NCBI GenBank assembly: GCA_035295125.1
Contig: DATGJP010000095.1
Coordinates: forward strand, 441,042-505,041
DNA: 64,000 nt
DNA from: JAICMB01 sp035295125
GTDB lineage: Bacteria > Acidobacteriota > Terriglobia > Bryobacterales > Bryobacteraceae
Direction: 5' to 3'
The notes under the pieces are model-generated. The model searched no databases. It was not told the DNA's origin and saw nothing but the letters and a program-made list of their open reading frames with translations. Shown one piece after another: positions 1-8,747 of the stretch (its first letter is position 1; each line of letters opens with the position of its first letter). The position numbers and the translations under genes were made by a program.

Positions 1-81
1 TTCCAAAAGCCTCTTAACGTCGAAGTAAAGCTCGTTCTCAGGAACTACATCAGGATTCTGCGTCCCGCTCGGGGCTGCCAT
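1..81 (-). CDS. tssG: T6SS baseplate protein TssG, N-terminal fragment (cut by window edge)
   Basis: Only the first 27 codons are in the window. An ATG at 79-81 on the minus strand, preceded by a strong purine-rich ribosome site (GAGGAGGGGGG), opens a frame that overlaps the end of tssF by 37 bases. It reads MAAPSGTQNPDVV and then ELYFDVKRLLE, which resembles the early (F)F-x-A-V-R-L-L-E segment of TssG/VasB (ImpH) proteins. TssG joins TssF in the wedge of the T6SS baseplate, and tssG directly after tssF is the usual order. The identification rests on position and a short motif; the rest of the gene lies outside. Confidence 0.72.
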   Translation of the reverse strand, partial: MAAPSGTQNPDVVPENELYFDVKRLLE

Positions 82-1883
82 TCCCGTATCACCCCCCTCC
101 TCTGTTTCGATGCCGCTACCAACTGACTGAAGCTGTTCAAAGACGCGTACATGCCCAGGAAGTGCTCCAGGACGCTCGCGAACAAATAAACGCCTCCGCC
201 CACGAACTGCTCTTCGTCGAATTCGATATCGACGCGGACACCTCGCGCGAAGCTGATGCCGTTCTCCGAAATCACTCGCGCAAAGTGCTTCTGGCTGCGC
301 AACTGCGTTATACCCTTGATCTGCTGCTCGGAATAAGCTGAATCGGTAAAATTATAAAGCTTTAGGATCTCCTGCAGCGCATCTTTGCCGTCCTCGACGA
401 GCGAAAGGTAGTTCAACGAAAGCTGGGAGATCAGCCTCCAGAACGCGCTCTTGCCCGCCGGCGGCCGCAAAGTGTTGGTAGGTTTTTTCAGCGCGATGGT
501 TTTCTTGATCGCCGATCCGCCTTCCAGCTCGAAGTCGCCCGCGTCGCTTCCAAACGGCAGGCGGCTGGGCAGGTCGCGATTCGTACAGGTGGTACGGATG
601 GTGAGCGTGTCGACATCGGGCCACACCGGTCGATTCGACAGGTCCACCATGCTCATGTACAGATCCGATCCCTCATCGTTGCGCTTTCCCGAAGGGCGCC
701 GGTTGGCGATCCAGAACGTTTCGCGCTTGTCCTGGAGCATCGCGTGACGATAGGAGTAGAACGGCTGAAACGTCATCACTTCCTGCGTTTGCGGATTGAT
801 GCTAACCACCTGGTCGACCGAAAAAATCTCGGTCGCCATGGGGCGCCGGACGTCCGGGACAATGGGATGTTCGTAACGCCGTTGCGTCAACAGAATCGGT
901 TCGGCAGTTTGCGGGAAAAGGTTGACGATGGGGGTGCATCCCAGTTTGAACATCTTGGCTGAGACCCCAAGTTCGAGCAGTTGCCGCCGGTCTTCCAACT
1001 CGAACTCTCTGATGAGGAACACAATCTCGACGCGGTCTTTGAAGTGCGAGAAGGCCTGCCGCAGATTGTTCAGGTCGAAAAAGAAAAACTTCTCCGGGAA
1101 GGTGAAGTATTCCACCAGCAGACGATAGCCGATGAAAGAGCGCTTGGGATACGGCAGCATGCCTTCATCCTCGGCAAAGCCCACCGGCCGCAGCGAATCC
1201 TGCGGCAGCATAACCGGCTTGATGCGGCTGCCCGGCGTAGGATCGCGCAACATAATCTGAACGATGTTGCAGGACAGTAACTCATACAGCGTGTTGACGA
1301 TGTTGCTTTCGCCATTCAGGAAGAACCGCAGCGAGTCGGTTTGCAGCTTGTTAAGCGGCGCGTCGCCTTCGCATTTCAGCTCAACACGAACCGCTGCGGC
1401 CGCCTCCAGCACGCGAATAGGAGGAGTCATGCGGTCGGGCGTCTTCCATTCCGCCGCGGTCACTGATAACGGCCAAAGCGTCGTTTTGTAGCAGGTCCGG
1501 AATTTACACGGAACGCCGCCCACGGGCCGGGAATAGAGCATCGCATCCTTGTCGACCGTGAGACCCGATTCCGGGTTGGCCTGAGAAGGATCCGTAACGA
1601 ACTCCACGATGGACATCGACGGAATCGGCCGGATGTAATGCGGATAGACGATGCTGAGGAGTGCTTCCGTAATCTCCGGAAACTCGTCGTCGATCTTGAG
1701 ATGCACGCGCGCGGCGAGGAAAGCGAACGACTCCAGCAGCCGCTCCACGTGCGGGTCCTCGCACTTATCCGCCTCAAGCACCAGGCGCGAGGCGATCTTA
1801 GGGTACTTCTGGGCGAACTCCACGCCCATCTGGCGAATATAGGTCAGTTCCCGCTCGTAATACAGCCGCAGGTCATCCCGCAC
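45..1883 (-). CDS. tssF: T6SS baseplate subunit TssF (VasA/ImpG)
   Basis: This 612-residue protein has the usual TssF length. The N-terminus (MRDDLRLYYERELTYIRQMG) and the following segments on keeping the protein in the right position (EFAQKYPKIASRL, DPHVERLLESFAFLAARVHLKIDD) are characteristic of the VasA/ImpG family. The C-terminal part contains the VYLFASVLEHFLGMYASLNSF segment typical of the family. TssF is a cytoplasmic wedge component on which sheath and tube polymerise. The start overlaps the end of tssE by 11 bases and its end overlaps the start of tssG, so the three are probably translationally coupled. Confidence 0.95.
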   Translation of the reverse strand: MRDDLRLYYERELTYIRQMGVEFAQKYPKIASRLVLEADKCEDPHVERLLESFAFLAARVHLKIDDEFPEITEALLSIVYPHYIRPIPSMSIVEFVTDPSQANPESGLTVDKDAMLYSRPVGGVPCKFRTCYKTTLWPLSVTAAEWKTPDRMTPPIRVLEAAAAVRVELKCEGDAPLNKLQTDSLRFFLNGESNIVNTLYELLSCNIVQIMLRDPTPGSRIKPVMLPQDSLRPVGFAEDEGMLPYPKRSFIGYRLLVEYFTFPEKFFFFDLNNLRQAFSHFKDRVEIVFLIREFELEDRRQLLELGVSAKMFKLGCTPIVNLFPQTAEPILLTQRRYEHPIVPDVRRPMATEIFSVDQVVSINPQTQEVMTFQPFYSYRHAMLQDKRETFWIANRRPSGKRNDEGSDLYMSMVDLSNRPVWPDVDTLTIRTTCTNRDLPSRLPFGSDAGDFELEGGSAIKKTIALKKPTNTLRPPAGKSAFWRLISQLSLNYLSLVEDGKDALQEILKLYNFTDSAYSEQQIKGITQLRSQKHFARVISENGISFARGVRVDIEFDEEQFVGGGVYLFASVLEHFLGMYASLNSFSQLVAASKQRRGVIREWQPRAGRRILM

Positions 1884-2373
1884 CGCGTTCTCCCCTGACC
1901 TGATATTCCCCGCTGGTCAGTTGCAGCACGGTGTCGTAGGAAACGTGCTCCGGGGTTGGGTCGGTACGTAACAGCCCTTCAATCTGAAATCGAAGCACAC
2001 GGGTGTTGATGCCCGTCACTTCGATCGGCGTAACCTTAATGCTTGTCAAGCGTGGCTCGAAATACTTGATGGTGCTTTCGATCGAGCGCAGCAGGCGCGC
2101 GCGGTCCTTTGGACTGCTCACGGAGTAGGATGAGAAGTCCGGCAGGCCGTAATAGTAAAGCGAGTTCGCCAGTTCCCCTTCCGAGTCTTCCAGCGGAACC
2201 GCGATACGGCGTGTGTTTAACAACCATTCCAGGTCGCGGCGCAGGGACGCCTTCAGTTGGCGGACGCCCTGAAGCCGCGTTGCATAGATATCGGTCGGCG
2301 TATGCGGCTCCATGTCGACGAGCCGCTCCACGATCGACTGGGTGATGGTGGATTCGGTGTCAATCCTGGGCAT
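1873..2373 (-). CDS. tssE: T6SS baseplate subunit TssE (gp25-like)
   Basis: A 166-residue protein of the gp25/lysozyme-like baseplate family, typical in length. The segment TQSIVERLVDMEPHTPTD near the start and LKASLRRDLEWLLNTRR (about residues 41-57) match the conserved N-terminal region of TssE, and the DFSSYSVSSPKDRARLLRSIE stretch matches the central region. TssE binds the sheath and the TssF/TssG wedge. It starts 11 bases after tssA ends and overlaps tssF by 11 bases, consistent with one operon. Confidence 0.93.
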   Translation of the reverse strand: MPRIDTESTITQSIVERLVDMEPHTPTDIYATRLQGVRQLKASLRRDLEWLLNTRRIAVPLEDSEGELANSLYYYGLPDFSSYSVSSPKDRARLLRSIESTIKYFEPRLTSIKVTPIEVTGINTRVLRFQIEGLLRTDPTPEHVSYDTVLQLTSGEYQVRGERGAG

Positions 2374-2384
2374 TCAGCATTCCT

Positions 2385-4235
2385 TTAGGGCTTGCAGGCG
2401 AGAGCCTGAACCGGGTCGAGTCTGCAGATTCTGCCGTACAGCTTTTGCCGCAATGCAGCATCGCCGTCGGATTTTACGAGGCAGCGCATGAGCATGGTTA
2501 AAGGATACGCCACAACGTCCGCAGCCTCCCAGTTTTCCAGGTTATGTTGATCGATGACGCTCTGCAACTCCTCGAGGATGGGCTGCGCCACTCCCATCTC
2601 TCCCGCTTTCATGCAGAGCTCGGCAAGTTGCATCCGGCGCTGGAATCGTCCGCGGCCGGAGTCCTGTTGCTTCGCGTCGGTGGCGAGAATCTCGATCGCC
2701 TCGCGAATACGGCCGCCGCGCACCGCATCAGTCGCCAGTTGGTACGCATCCGGAGGCGCTGGTTCACCCTCCGGCATGGCATGTTCGTGGGACTGCATCG
2801 GCGGAGGAGCGTAGACGACCTCCTGGACGGAAACCGGCGCGGCCGCCGCGGGCTCATCCGCCGGCATCATCTGGTCGATCCAGGCTTGCGTCTCCACATT
2901 AGCGGTCGGCGTGTCGTCCATGAGCGTCATTTTCCGAAGGTCCGGCATGTCTTTCAGCAGGGCCTTCAGCTCCGACCGGATTGCCAGGGCAATGAGGGGG
3001 TAACCGTATGTTTCCAGCGCCGTGACGATATAGCGCTGCAAATCGAGCCAACCGCGGCCGCAGGGTTGTGCCATGGCGGTCTCGGCCTGCTCGATCACGT
3101 TCACCCAGTCATAATTCAACATCGCCTTCTTGAGTTCCTGACGGACTTCCGACGATGGAGCCTCAAGGAGCATTTGATCCGGCGTTGCGCCTCCGGCGCG
3201 CAGCTCGCCCCAACGGAATCCGCGCAGCATTAAGTAAGGCGCGGGGTTATAGCCGTTCTGCTGGCGCATGAATTTCGCGATAGCTGCCAGCCGGGCAGTC
3301 GCATCGTCCATGTCGGCCGGCTCGAGGCCGACCACCGGACGGGCAGGCGCGCGGGCCGTGGCGGCAGCAGCACCTCCGGACGCTGTAGCGGAGGAGTAAT
3401 ATGCCGCCCCAGCCTCCGGATCACCCCAAGCCGGTTCAGCAGGAGCGGTCGGCTCGTCCTTTTCCCCGAGAAGCTCCCTTTTCTTTTGAAAAAGCTGCTT
3501 CGCGGTGTGGTGTACTTCCTCTAAGGCCGAACGTAAACTCGAAAAACTCGGATTGAAATCGGCGAACTTCTCTTCACATAGCGTCGTGAGGCCCTCGAGG
3601 CTTTCCTGGCAGCCTGCCAGTAGCGCCACGCACTGTTCGTAGTACTCTTTGGAGGTCTCGGAAAGGGACTTGTCGAAGTCCTCGGGCGTCAGTTTGCCTT
3701 CCTGGATGGCAATCTCGCGCGCTTCGCGGCGTGGAGTGCTGGAATAAACCTCTTCCTCGTACCCCATACTGCGGGATTCTTTGTATTTGAAGTAGCCGTA
3801 ACCCGCCCGGCACAGCGGCACCTTCTTCAACGGATCGTCGAACTTTGAGCCCATCCATTCGAGGGGGGCGGCTCGCAGTTCGAGATCGCCGTCTTCCATC
3901 TCGGGATAAACGGTGTCCCAGAAATTCTCCACCAACCCCTTGAGCAGGTCGAGGCCGGCCTTCAGGCCGCCGAATCCTTCCTTGCGCAACAGGGCCTCGG
4001 TAACCCACACTCCGAGCTGCAAATCTTTGCTTTTGGTGGCTAGCGCGTCGCCGGCGAGTTTTAGTACCGCGGTCCAGTCCGCGGTTTTGCGCGTCCACTG
4101 CCAGTCTCCCTGGGGGGCATCGTCGTCTTCACGGCGCGCCTCTTTGATCTTGTCGTAGACGGGGTCATACTTCAGGTATTTGCCGCTCGGATTATCGCCC
4201 GGGATCGGCGTCAGTACATCATCGCGTAATGGCAT
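2385..4235 (-). CDS. tssA: T6SS cap/assembly protein TssA (ImpA-type, long form)
   Basis: The 616-residue protein begins with the ImpA N-terminal domain (roughly residues 5-140: DDVLTPIPGDNPSGKYLKYD, then EARREDDDAPQGDW and TKSKDLQLGVWVTEALLRKEGF). A low-complexity Ala/Pro linker lies at about residues 265-305, followed by a long alpha-helical region that ends in a VasJ-like tail (YGRICRLDPVQAL). TssA proteins prime or cap sheath assembly; the length places this one among the long forms with an added C-terminal domain. It follows tagJ by 17 bases in the T6SS operon. Confidence 0.9.
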   Translation of the reverse strand: MPLRDDVLTPIPGDNPSGKYLKYDPVYDKIKEARREDDDAPQGDWQWTRKTADWTAVLKLAGDALATKSKDLQLGVWVTEALLRKEGFGGLKAGLDLLKGLVENFWDTVYPEMEDGDLELRAAPLEWMGSKFDDPLKKVPLCRAGYGYFKYKESRSMGYEEEVYSSTPRREAREIAIQEGKLTPEDFDKSLSETSKEYYEQCVALLAGCQESLEGLTTLCEEKFADFNPSFSSLRSALEEVHHTAKQLFQKKRELLGEKDEPTAPAEPAWGDPEAGAAYYSSATASGGAAAATARAPARPVVGLEPADMDDATARLAAIAKFMRQQNGYNPAPYLMLRGFRWGELRAGGATPDQMLLEAPSSEVRQELKKAMLNYDWVNVIEQAETAMAQPCGRGWLDLQRYIVTALETYGYPLIALAIRSELKALLKDMPDLRKMTLMDDTPTANVETQAWIDQMMPADEPAAAAPVSVQEVVYAPPPMQSHEHAMPEGEPAPPDAYQLATDAVRGGRIREAIEILATDAKQQDSGRGRFQRRMQLAELCMKAGEMGVAQPILEELQSVIDQHNLENWEAADVVAYPLTMLMRCLVKSDGDAALRQKLYGRICRLDPVQALACKP

Positions 4236-4252
4236 GAGAACTACCTACGATA

Positions 4253-4993
4253 CTACTCGCTCCCGGCATGCTCCGCAGCGAGCGCTTCCTCGGCCTGGGC
4301 GAATTCGATTTTCCGCACCTCGAGAACCGGCACCTCCTCGTCGTCGACGAGAAAACACTTCTGGCCGATCGGCACGGCGTGGCCGTCTTTCTGGCGCCAT
4401 TCGGTCGCCCGGCCGAGTTTGATGTTGGGGTCCGCATCCTCGAACGACAGCGGACACAGCGCCGGGACCAGCACTTCGCCCAGTTCCGTGCCCTTGAAGG
4501 CCGGACCGGTTTTGACGAGAGCCGGAATCCACAGCAGATCCCTCAGACGCTTCGGGGCTTCCATCTCGATGGACACAATGTGCTGCAGCGGAATCCATAA
4601 GTACGCGCCGGCGGCATAGACCTCCAGGCGTGTGCCGACGTTCGGATCGCCATCCTCGAGAGTTTTAAATTCGGCGCCGTTCAGAGTGCCCTGGATCTTG
4701 TCGGCATCGACGGAAGTATCCAGAGGAAAACTCTTGTTGCGGAACATGTCCGCGCGCAGGCGCTCTGCGTGCAGAGCCGAGAAATACAGCACGGCGCCCA
4801 GCTTGGCTTGCGGCCCCTGCTCGGCGAGCACATTGAGATGTTTCTCCGCGCGATCGTGTTCTCCCGCGAAGCATAACAGTTCGAAAAGGAACGTTCGCCG
4901 CGCCGCGTCCTGCGGGTTGTCGCGCAACTCCGCGCCTAGAGCCGTGATGGCTTCGTCCAGCTTACCGGCTTGAAAGAGCTGTTTGGGTGTCAC
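4253..4993 (-). CDS. tagJ: T6SS accessory protein TagJ (ImpE/SciE family)
   Basis: A 246-residue protein with a TPR-like N-terminus (KLDEAITALGAELRDNPQDAARRTFLFELLCFAGEHDRAEKHL) and the SciE/ImpE C-terminal domain (VYAAGAYLWIPLQHIVSIEMEAPKRLRDLLW, about residues 125-155). TagJ proteins contact the N-terminus of TssB and modulate sheath handling in some T6SSs; they are found only in part of the family. It begins with GTG at 4991-4993, with AGGA about six bases upstream. It sits after the hcp genes, the same place tagJ has in the Pseudomonas aeruginosa HSI-I cluster. Confidence 0.9.
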   Translation of the reverse strand: MTPKQLFQAGKLDEAITALGAELRDNPQDAARRTFLFELLCFAGEHDRAEKHLNVLAEQGPQAKLGAVLYFSALHAERLRADMFRNKSFPLDTSVDADKIQGTLNGAEFKTLEDGDPNVGTRLEVYAAGAYLWIPLQHIVSIEMEAPKRLRDLLWIPALVKTGPAFKGTELGEVLVPALCPLSFEDADPNIKLGRATEWRQKDGHAVPIGQKCFLVDDEEVPVLEVRKIEFAQAEEALAAEHAGSE

Positions 4994-5047
4994 TTGGCTT
5001 CCTGAGACCTCTTATCTTCCGTCGAACCGATTAGTGATTCGACTCGC

Positions 5048-5581
5048 TTAAATGTTTTTCTTCAATTGCGCGAGATCGTATGTCATCATCATGGAGCCTG
5101 CCAGCGACCCATCCTGCTTCTGCTCGCGGTACTCGATCTGCTGGATCTGGAAACTGATCGAGAACTCGACTACCGGAGCGAGCGGATATTGGGGATGACG
5201 GCCCCCGGCGATCTCACAGCTTGTTATATACACATTTTCAAATCGAACCCGCAAATACTCGTGCTGCACGTTCCCGGCTTTCCGGCAGACCAGATACATT
5301 TTGGGGATCCTCTCGCCGGTTGCACAGGCCTGTTTGAGTTTGGGAAATGAGAAGTCGGTATACATGACGAACCGCGGGTTGTGAAAGACGGCCTTACTGA
5401 CGCCGCCATAATCACTCTGCTTCCCGCGGTTCGAGATACCTATTGAAAAATCGAGCAACTGAAGCTCTTTGGGGTGCCTTAGATCCTTGGATTCCCCGTC
5501 AATGCCGTCCACCTTGAGGAAAAAATCTACGTTGCTTGGTTTCGAGCCGCTGACTTGTGTTGAGGCGCCGGATTCGGCCAT
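5048..5581 (-). CDS. hcp: Hcp family T6SS tube protein, third tandem copy
   Basis: This 177-residue Hcp homologue carries a short Ser-rich N-terminal extension (MAESGASTQVSGSKPSN) before the usual start (VDFFLKVDGIDGESKD). Family features include ELQLLDFSIGISN, the KLKQACATGERI segment and the late VEFSISFQIQQIEYREQKQDGS. Hcp forms hexameric rings that stack into the inner tube and can carry effectors. It starts two bases after the previous hcp. Its sequence differs clearly from the other two copies, so it is a paralogue rather than a recent duplicate. Confidence 0.93.
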   Translation of the reverse strand: MAESGASTQVSGSKPSNVDFFLKVDGIDGESKDLRHPKELQLLDFSIGISNRGKQSDYGGVSKAVFHNPRFVMYTDFSFPKLKQACATGERIPKMYLVCRKAGNVQHEYLRVRFENVYITSCEIAGGRHPQYPLAPVVEFSISFQIQQIEYREQKQDGSLAGSMMMTYDLAQLKKNI

Positions 5582-5583
5582 CG

Positions 5584-6066
5584 CTACGCTCCTCCGCCAC
5601 CCCGAGGAATTACATAGATGGTTTTGATCGTGCCACCCAGTTGGCCCGTCTGCATCTGCTCGGACTCCTCGGTTTCGATTTTCGAAAAGCTGAGGGTGAA
5701 ATACATCATCGGAATGCCCTTATCGGAGACTTTGCCCACTTCAAAATGCTCCACCAAGGCGTCAGATAACGTGATGATGAGATAGGGTTGCTGCCTCTGT
5801 CCAGCTTTCCTTATCGTCAACACCGCCTTCTTGATCCGCTCGCCCAACGCGCAAGACCGGTGCAGCAGCGCGACCGACCTTTCGACTTCAGCGGTAAAGT
5901 CGAGTGTCTTCCACGCAGATTTACCCATCTCCATGCCACTTTTGCTGCCGATGGCGTTGGTAACACACATGCTCCAGCTCTGGATGCGGATGTTCCCAGG
6001 CATCGTCGGATCGACACTTTCTCCCTCAATTCCATCCAACTTGAGGTAGTAATCCTGCGTTTCCAT
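5584..6066 (-). CDS. hcp: Hcp family T6SS tube protein, second tandem copy
   Basis: A 160-residue Hcp protein: YYLKLDGIEGESVDPTMPGNIRIQSWSMCV at the start, HRSCALGERIKKAVLTIRKAG in the middle, YFTLSFSKIETEE near the end. The expected two-sheet Hcp barrel pattern is covered in full. It lies 132 bases downstream of the first hcp, and a strong hairpin (6134-6174) occupies that gap, so its expression may differ from the first copy. The tail is Gly-rich (PRGGGGA). Confidence 0.92.
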   Translation of the reverse strand: METQDYYLKLDGIEGESVDPTMPGNIRIQSWSMCVTNAIGSKSGMEMGKSAWKTLDFTAEVERSVALLHRSCALGERIKKAVLTIRKAGQRQQPYLIITLSDALVEHFEVGKVSDKGIPMMYFTLSFSKIETEESEQMQTGQLGGTIKTIYVIPRGGGGA

Positions 6067-6133
6067 CGATTAAAATCCCGTTACGTCCAGACGACAAGCT
6101 CAGGCCTGTCGAGATAAAACCACAGACGGTTTG

Positions 6134-6174
6134 GGGCGTTGCGCCCGGCCGAAGAACGGCCGTCCGCAACGCCC
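6134..6174. terminator. Strong hairpin between first and second hcp (attenuator or processing site)
   Basis: Ten paired bases, GGGCGTTGCG (6134-6143) with CGCAACGCCC (6165-6174), enclose a second stem, CGGCCG (6146-6151) with CGGCCG (6157-6162), and an AAGAA loop. On the transcribed strand there is no run of U directly after the stem, so this may be a partial terminator, or a 3'-end stabiliser that keeps the first hcp transcript abundant, rather than a full stop. A weaker AAACC/GGTTT inverted repeat follows at 6117-6132. Confidence 0.6.
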
Positions 6175-6198
6175 ACGAATACAGGCAAGAACCACGAT

Positions 6199-6681
6199 TT
6201 AGCTCTTCTGCTGTGTCTTGATGTTGTAGCCAGCCTGGTAAGCCGCGCCCAACGAACCGTCCTGGTTCTGGATTTTGTAAGTGACATCGACCTGCGTGAA
6301 GTTGAACGAGATCTGGTCCTGGGGCAGAACTTCACCCGAGCCGCCCGTTTGGAAGGACGAAACGAGGATGTCCGTAAATTTCCAGGTCAGATATTCCTGT
6401 TGCTTGCCGCCAGCCTTGCGGCAGGTGAGCAGCGCCGACTTGATGTGATCGCCCGTGGCGCACGCTTGGAACAGCTTGGAACTTGCCGTTTGCGTCGTCA
6501 TGACGAAGTGGAAGTCCTGCATGGTCGCCCTGCCAGATCCCATACCGAGACCGGTGGACGCTGAACCTGCGTTCGTTGCCCCGAACGACCACGACAGCAA
6601 CTGGATCTCATTCTTATGAGTGGCGTCCTGGGCTTCCCCATCGACACCATCAATCTTCAAAAACATGTCTACAATCGCCAT
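6199..6681 (-). CDS. hcp: Hcp family T6SS tube protein, first tandem copy (canonical)
   Basis: A 160-residue protein with the canonical Hcp1 pattern: VDMFLKIDGVDGEAQDATHKNEIQLLSWSFG at the start, GRATMQDFHFVMTTQTASSKLFQACATGDHIKSALLTCRKAG in the centre, and FNFTQVDVTYKIQNQDGSLGA near the end. It is the copy next to tssC, the most common position of the structural tube gene, so it is probably the main tube subunit. The gap from tssC is 28 bases and contains a GGAGGGC ribosome site. Confidence 0.95.
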   Translation of the reverse strand: MAIVDMFLKIDGVDGEAQDATHKNEIQLLSWSFGATNAGSASTGLGMGSGRATMQDFHFVMTTQTASSKLFQACATGDHIKSALLTCRKAGGKQQEYLTWKFTDILVSSFQTGGSGEVLPQDQISFNFTQVDVTYKIQNQDGSLGAAYQAGYNIKTQQKS

Positions 6682-6709
6682 TCTTGCCCTCCTAGAGTTT
6701 GCTTATGCG

Positions 6710-8188
6710 TTATTTGCGCGCCGAAGCCGGCAGCTCAGCCACCAACCGCAGCGACATCGAGAGTTCATCCAACTGGAAGTGCGGCCGCAGGAAAGCAACC
6801 GCCCGGTATACGCCGGGTTTTCCAGCAACTTCGGCAACCTCGATCCGGGCGTCGCGCAAGGGGCGCTGGGCCTTGACCGAGGCGGAGGCAGTGTCATCCG
6901 GCGTCACGTAATTCATGATCCACTGGTTCAGCCAGAGTTCACAATCCTTCCGTGACATGAAACTGCCAATTTTGTCGCGCATCATTGCCTTCAGATAATG
7001 CGCGAATCGGGACACTGCCAAAATGTACGGTAACTGAGCGGACAGGCGCGCATTGGCATTGGCCGCATCCTTGTCGTACAACTTCGGCTTCTGCGCGGAC
7101 TGCACACTGAAAAATGCCGCGTAATCCGTGCCCTTGCAGTGCACCAGGGGAACAAAGCCCTGGTCGGCAAGCTCTTTTTCACGCCTGTCAGTTATAGGTG
7201 TCTCCGTCGGGCACTTCATTGCAACATCACCTTCGTCGGTGTAGAAATTGTGCACCGGCAGTCCTTCGACTAAGCCGCCGCCTTCCACGCCGCGAATCGA
7301 GGCGCACCAGCCGTACAGGTTGAACGCCGTCGTAATGCGGGCGCCCAGCGAGTATGCTGCGTTCGCCCAGCAGTACTTCGTATGATCGGTGCCGTCCACG
7401 TTCTCTTCGTAGTTGAAGGCTTCGATGCTCTTGTTCTCTTTGCCATACGGAAGCCGAATCAACATGCGCGGAACGCACAGCCCGACGTAGCGGGAATCTT
7501 CGCTCTGCCGGAAGCTCTTCCACTTCGCGTACTCCGTGGTGTCGAACACCTTGGAGAGGTCGCGGGGAGCATCCAACTGGGCAAAGCTCTCAAGGTTGAA
7601 GAAGGACGGATCCGCTGCAGACAGGAAAGGAGCGTGCGCGGATGCTGCCACCTGCGCGGTCCTCTCGAGCAGCTCGATGTCTTCCGGATGCCGGCCGAAT
7701 TCGTAGTCGCCGATCAGCGCGCCAAACGGAGCGCCGCCGAATACGCCGAATTCTTCTTCGTATACCTTCTTGAACAACGCACTCTGGTCGAACTCGGGGG
7801 CGCGCTGCAGATCGCGCAGCAGGTCGCGCTTCGAGACGTTCAGAATTTTGATCTTGCACTGATCACTGGTTTCGGTGGAATCCATCAGGTACTTCAACCC
7901 GCGCCAGGTCCCTTCGAGCTTTTGGAACGAAGGATGATGCAGGATCTCGTTGAGCTGGATGGAAAGCAGGTGGTCGATCTGCGCAATGCGGGCATTAATC
8001 ATCGCCTCGGCGTCGCGCGAGACCGTCATCGAGCCTTCCAGAACCTGGGCTACGAATTCCTTCACCAGGTCCTTGCCACGCTCTTTCGAGGTAGTAATGC
8101 GCCCTTCTTCTACGATTTGATCGAGCAAACCGGCCTGTTCGAAAGTATGGCCGGCTGCCGCAGCGGCTGCAGATTGTTGCTCAGGCAT
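6710..8188 (-). CDS. tssC: T6SS contractile sheath large subunit TssC (VipB)
   Basis: At 492 residues it has the length of TssC/VipB. Recognisable family blocks are LSIQLNEILHHPSFQKLEGTWRGLKYLM (about residues 93-120), GDYEFGRHPEDIELL, WKSFRQSEDSRYVGLCVPR, and the C-terminal FMSRKDCELWLNQWIMNYV. TssC pairs with TssB to build the contractile sheath around the Hcp tube. It starts one base after tssB ends. An Ala-rich stretch follows the first six residues. Confidence 0.96.
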   Translation of the reverse strand: MPEQQSAAAAAAGHTFEQAGLLDQIVEEGRITTSKERGKDLVKEFVAQVLEGSMTVSRDAEAMINARIAQIDHLLSIQLNEILHHPSFQKLEGTWRGLKYLMDSTETSDQCKIKILNVSKRDLLRDLQRAPEFDQSALFKKVYEEEFGVFGGAPFGALIGDYEFGRHPEDIELLERTAQVAASAHAPFLSAADPSFFNLESFAQLDAPRDLSKVFDTTEYAKWKSFRQSEDSRYVGLCVPRMLIRLPYGKENKSIEAFNYEENVDGTDHTKYCWANAAYSLGARITTAFNLYGWCASIRGVEGGGLVEGLPVHNFYTDEGDVAMKCPTETPITDRREKELADQGFVPLVHCKGTDYAAFFSVQSAQKPKLYDKDAANANARLSAQLPYILAVSRFAHYLKAMMRDKIGSFMSRKDCELWLNQWIMNYVTPDDTASASVKAQRPLRDARIEVAEVAGKPGVYRAVAFLRPHFQLDELSMSLRLVAELPASARK

Positions 8189-8189
8189 T

Positions 8190-8747
8190 TTATTCTCCCT
8201 CCGGCGTGCTGCCAGGCTCTGGCGTATGGCCAGCTTCTGGTGTAGCGCCGCCCAGCTCCGTCTTCAGCTTGTTGAGCTTGTCGGTGTTGCTGACAGCCTC
8301 CAGCAAAGCCTGCTCGAGGCGGTCGTTGCCCTGCAAGCTGCCCCGCAGGTCCGAAAGCTTCGTCCGCAAATCGAGCAGTTCGCGCAGCGGCTTGACCTGC
8401 CGTGCGACGTTCTCCGGCTCGAAATCATCCATACTCTTGAAGTGCAGATCGACCTTGATCTGTGGTGCGTCTGCATCTTCGCTCAACTTGTTCTCCACCG
8501 AATAAGCCAGATGTGGTTTAATCCCGGCCAGAACGGCGTCGAAGTTGTCCGGATTCACCTCCGTGAACTTCCGGTCGCGCAGGCGCGGCAGGGGTTCACT
8601 TGGCTGTCCGGTGAAGTCTCCCAGAACTCCCATTACAAAGGGGAGCTCTTTCATCTCGATGGCGTCCCCAATTTCGACGTCGTACGTGACGTGTACGCGG
8701 GGAGGCCTTACGCGACCGATCTTTTCTTGTGTGCTGGCTCTTGCCAT
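8190..8747 (-). CDS. tssB: T6SS contractile sheath small subunit TssB (VipA)
   Basis: A 185-residue TssB/VipA homologue. The N-terminal region (GRVRPPRVHVTYDVEIGDAI, then LPFVMGVLGDFTG) and the block PLPRLRDRKFTEVNPDNFDAVL are diagnostic. The C-terminal 25 residues are rich in Pro, Gly and Glu. It is the first gene of the T6SS operon as seen here, with GAGG ten bases before the ATG at 8745-8747. Because TagJ is encoded in the same operon, the TssB N-terminus is a likely TagJ contact, by analogy with studied systems. Confidence 0.96.
   Translation of the reverse strand: MARASTQEKIGRVRPPRVHVTYDVEIGDAIEMKELPFVMGVLGDFTGQPSEPLPRLRDRKFTEVNPDNFDAVLAGIKPHLAYSVENKLSEDADAPQIKVDLHFKSMDDFEPENVARQVKPLRELLDLRTKLSDLRGSLQGNDRLEQALLEAVSNTDKLNKLKTELGGATPEAGHTPEPGSTPEGE

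Noticed and set aside
6134..6174. Hairpin as a standard rho-independent terminator
   Set aside because: The stem is strong but not followed by a U-run, so it is reported only as an attenuator or stabiliser candidate.
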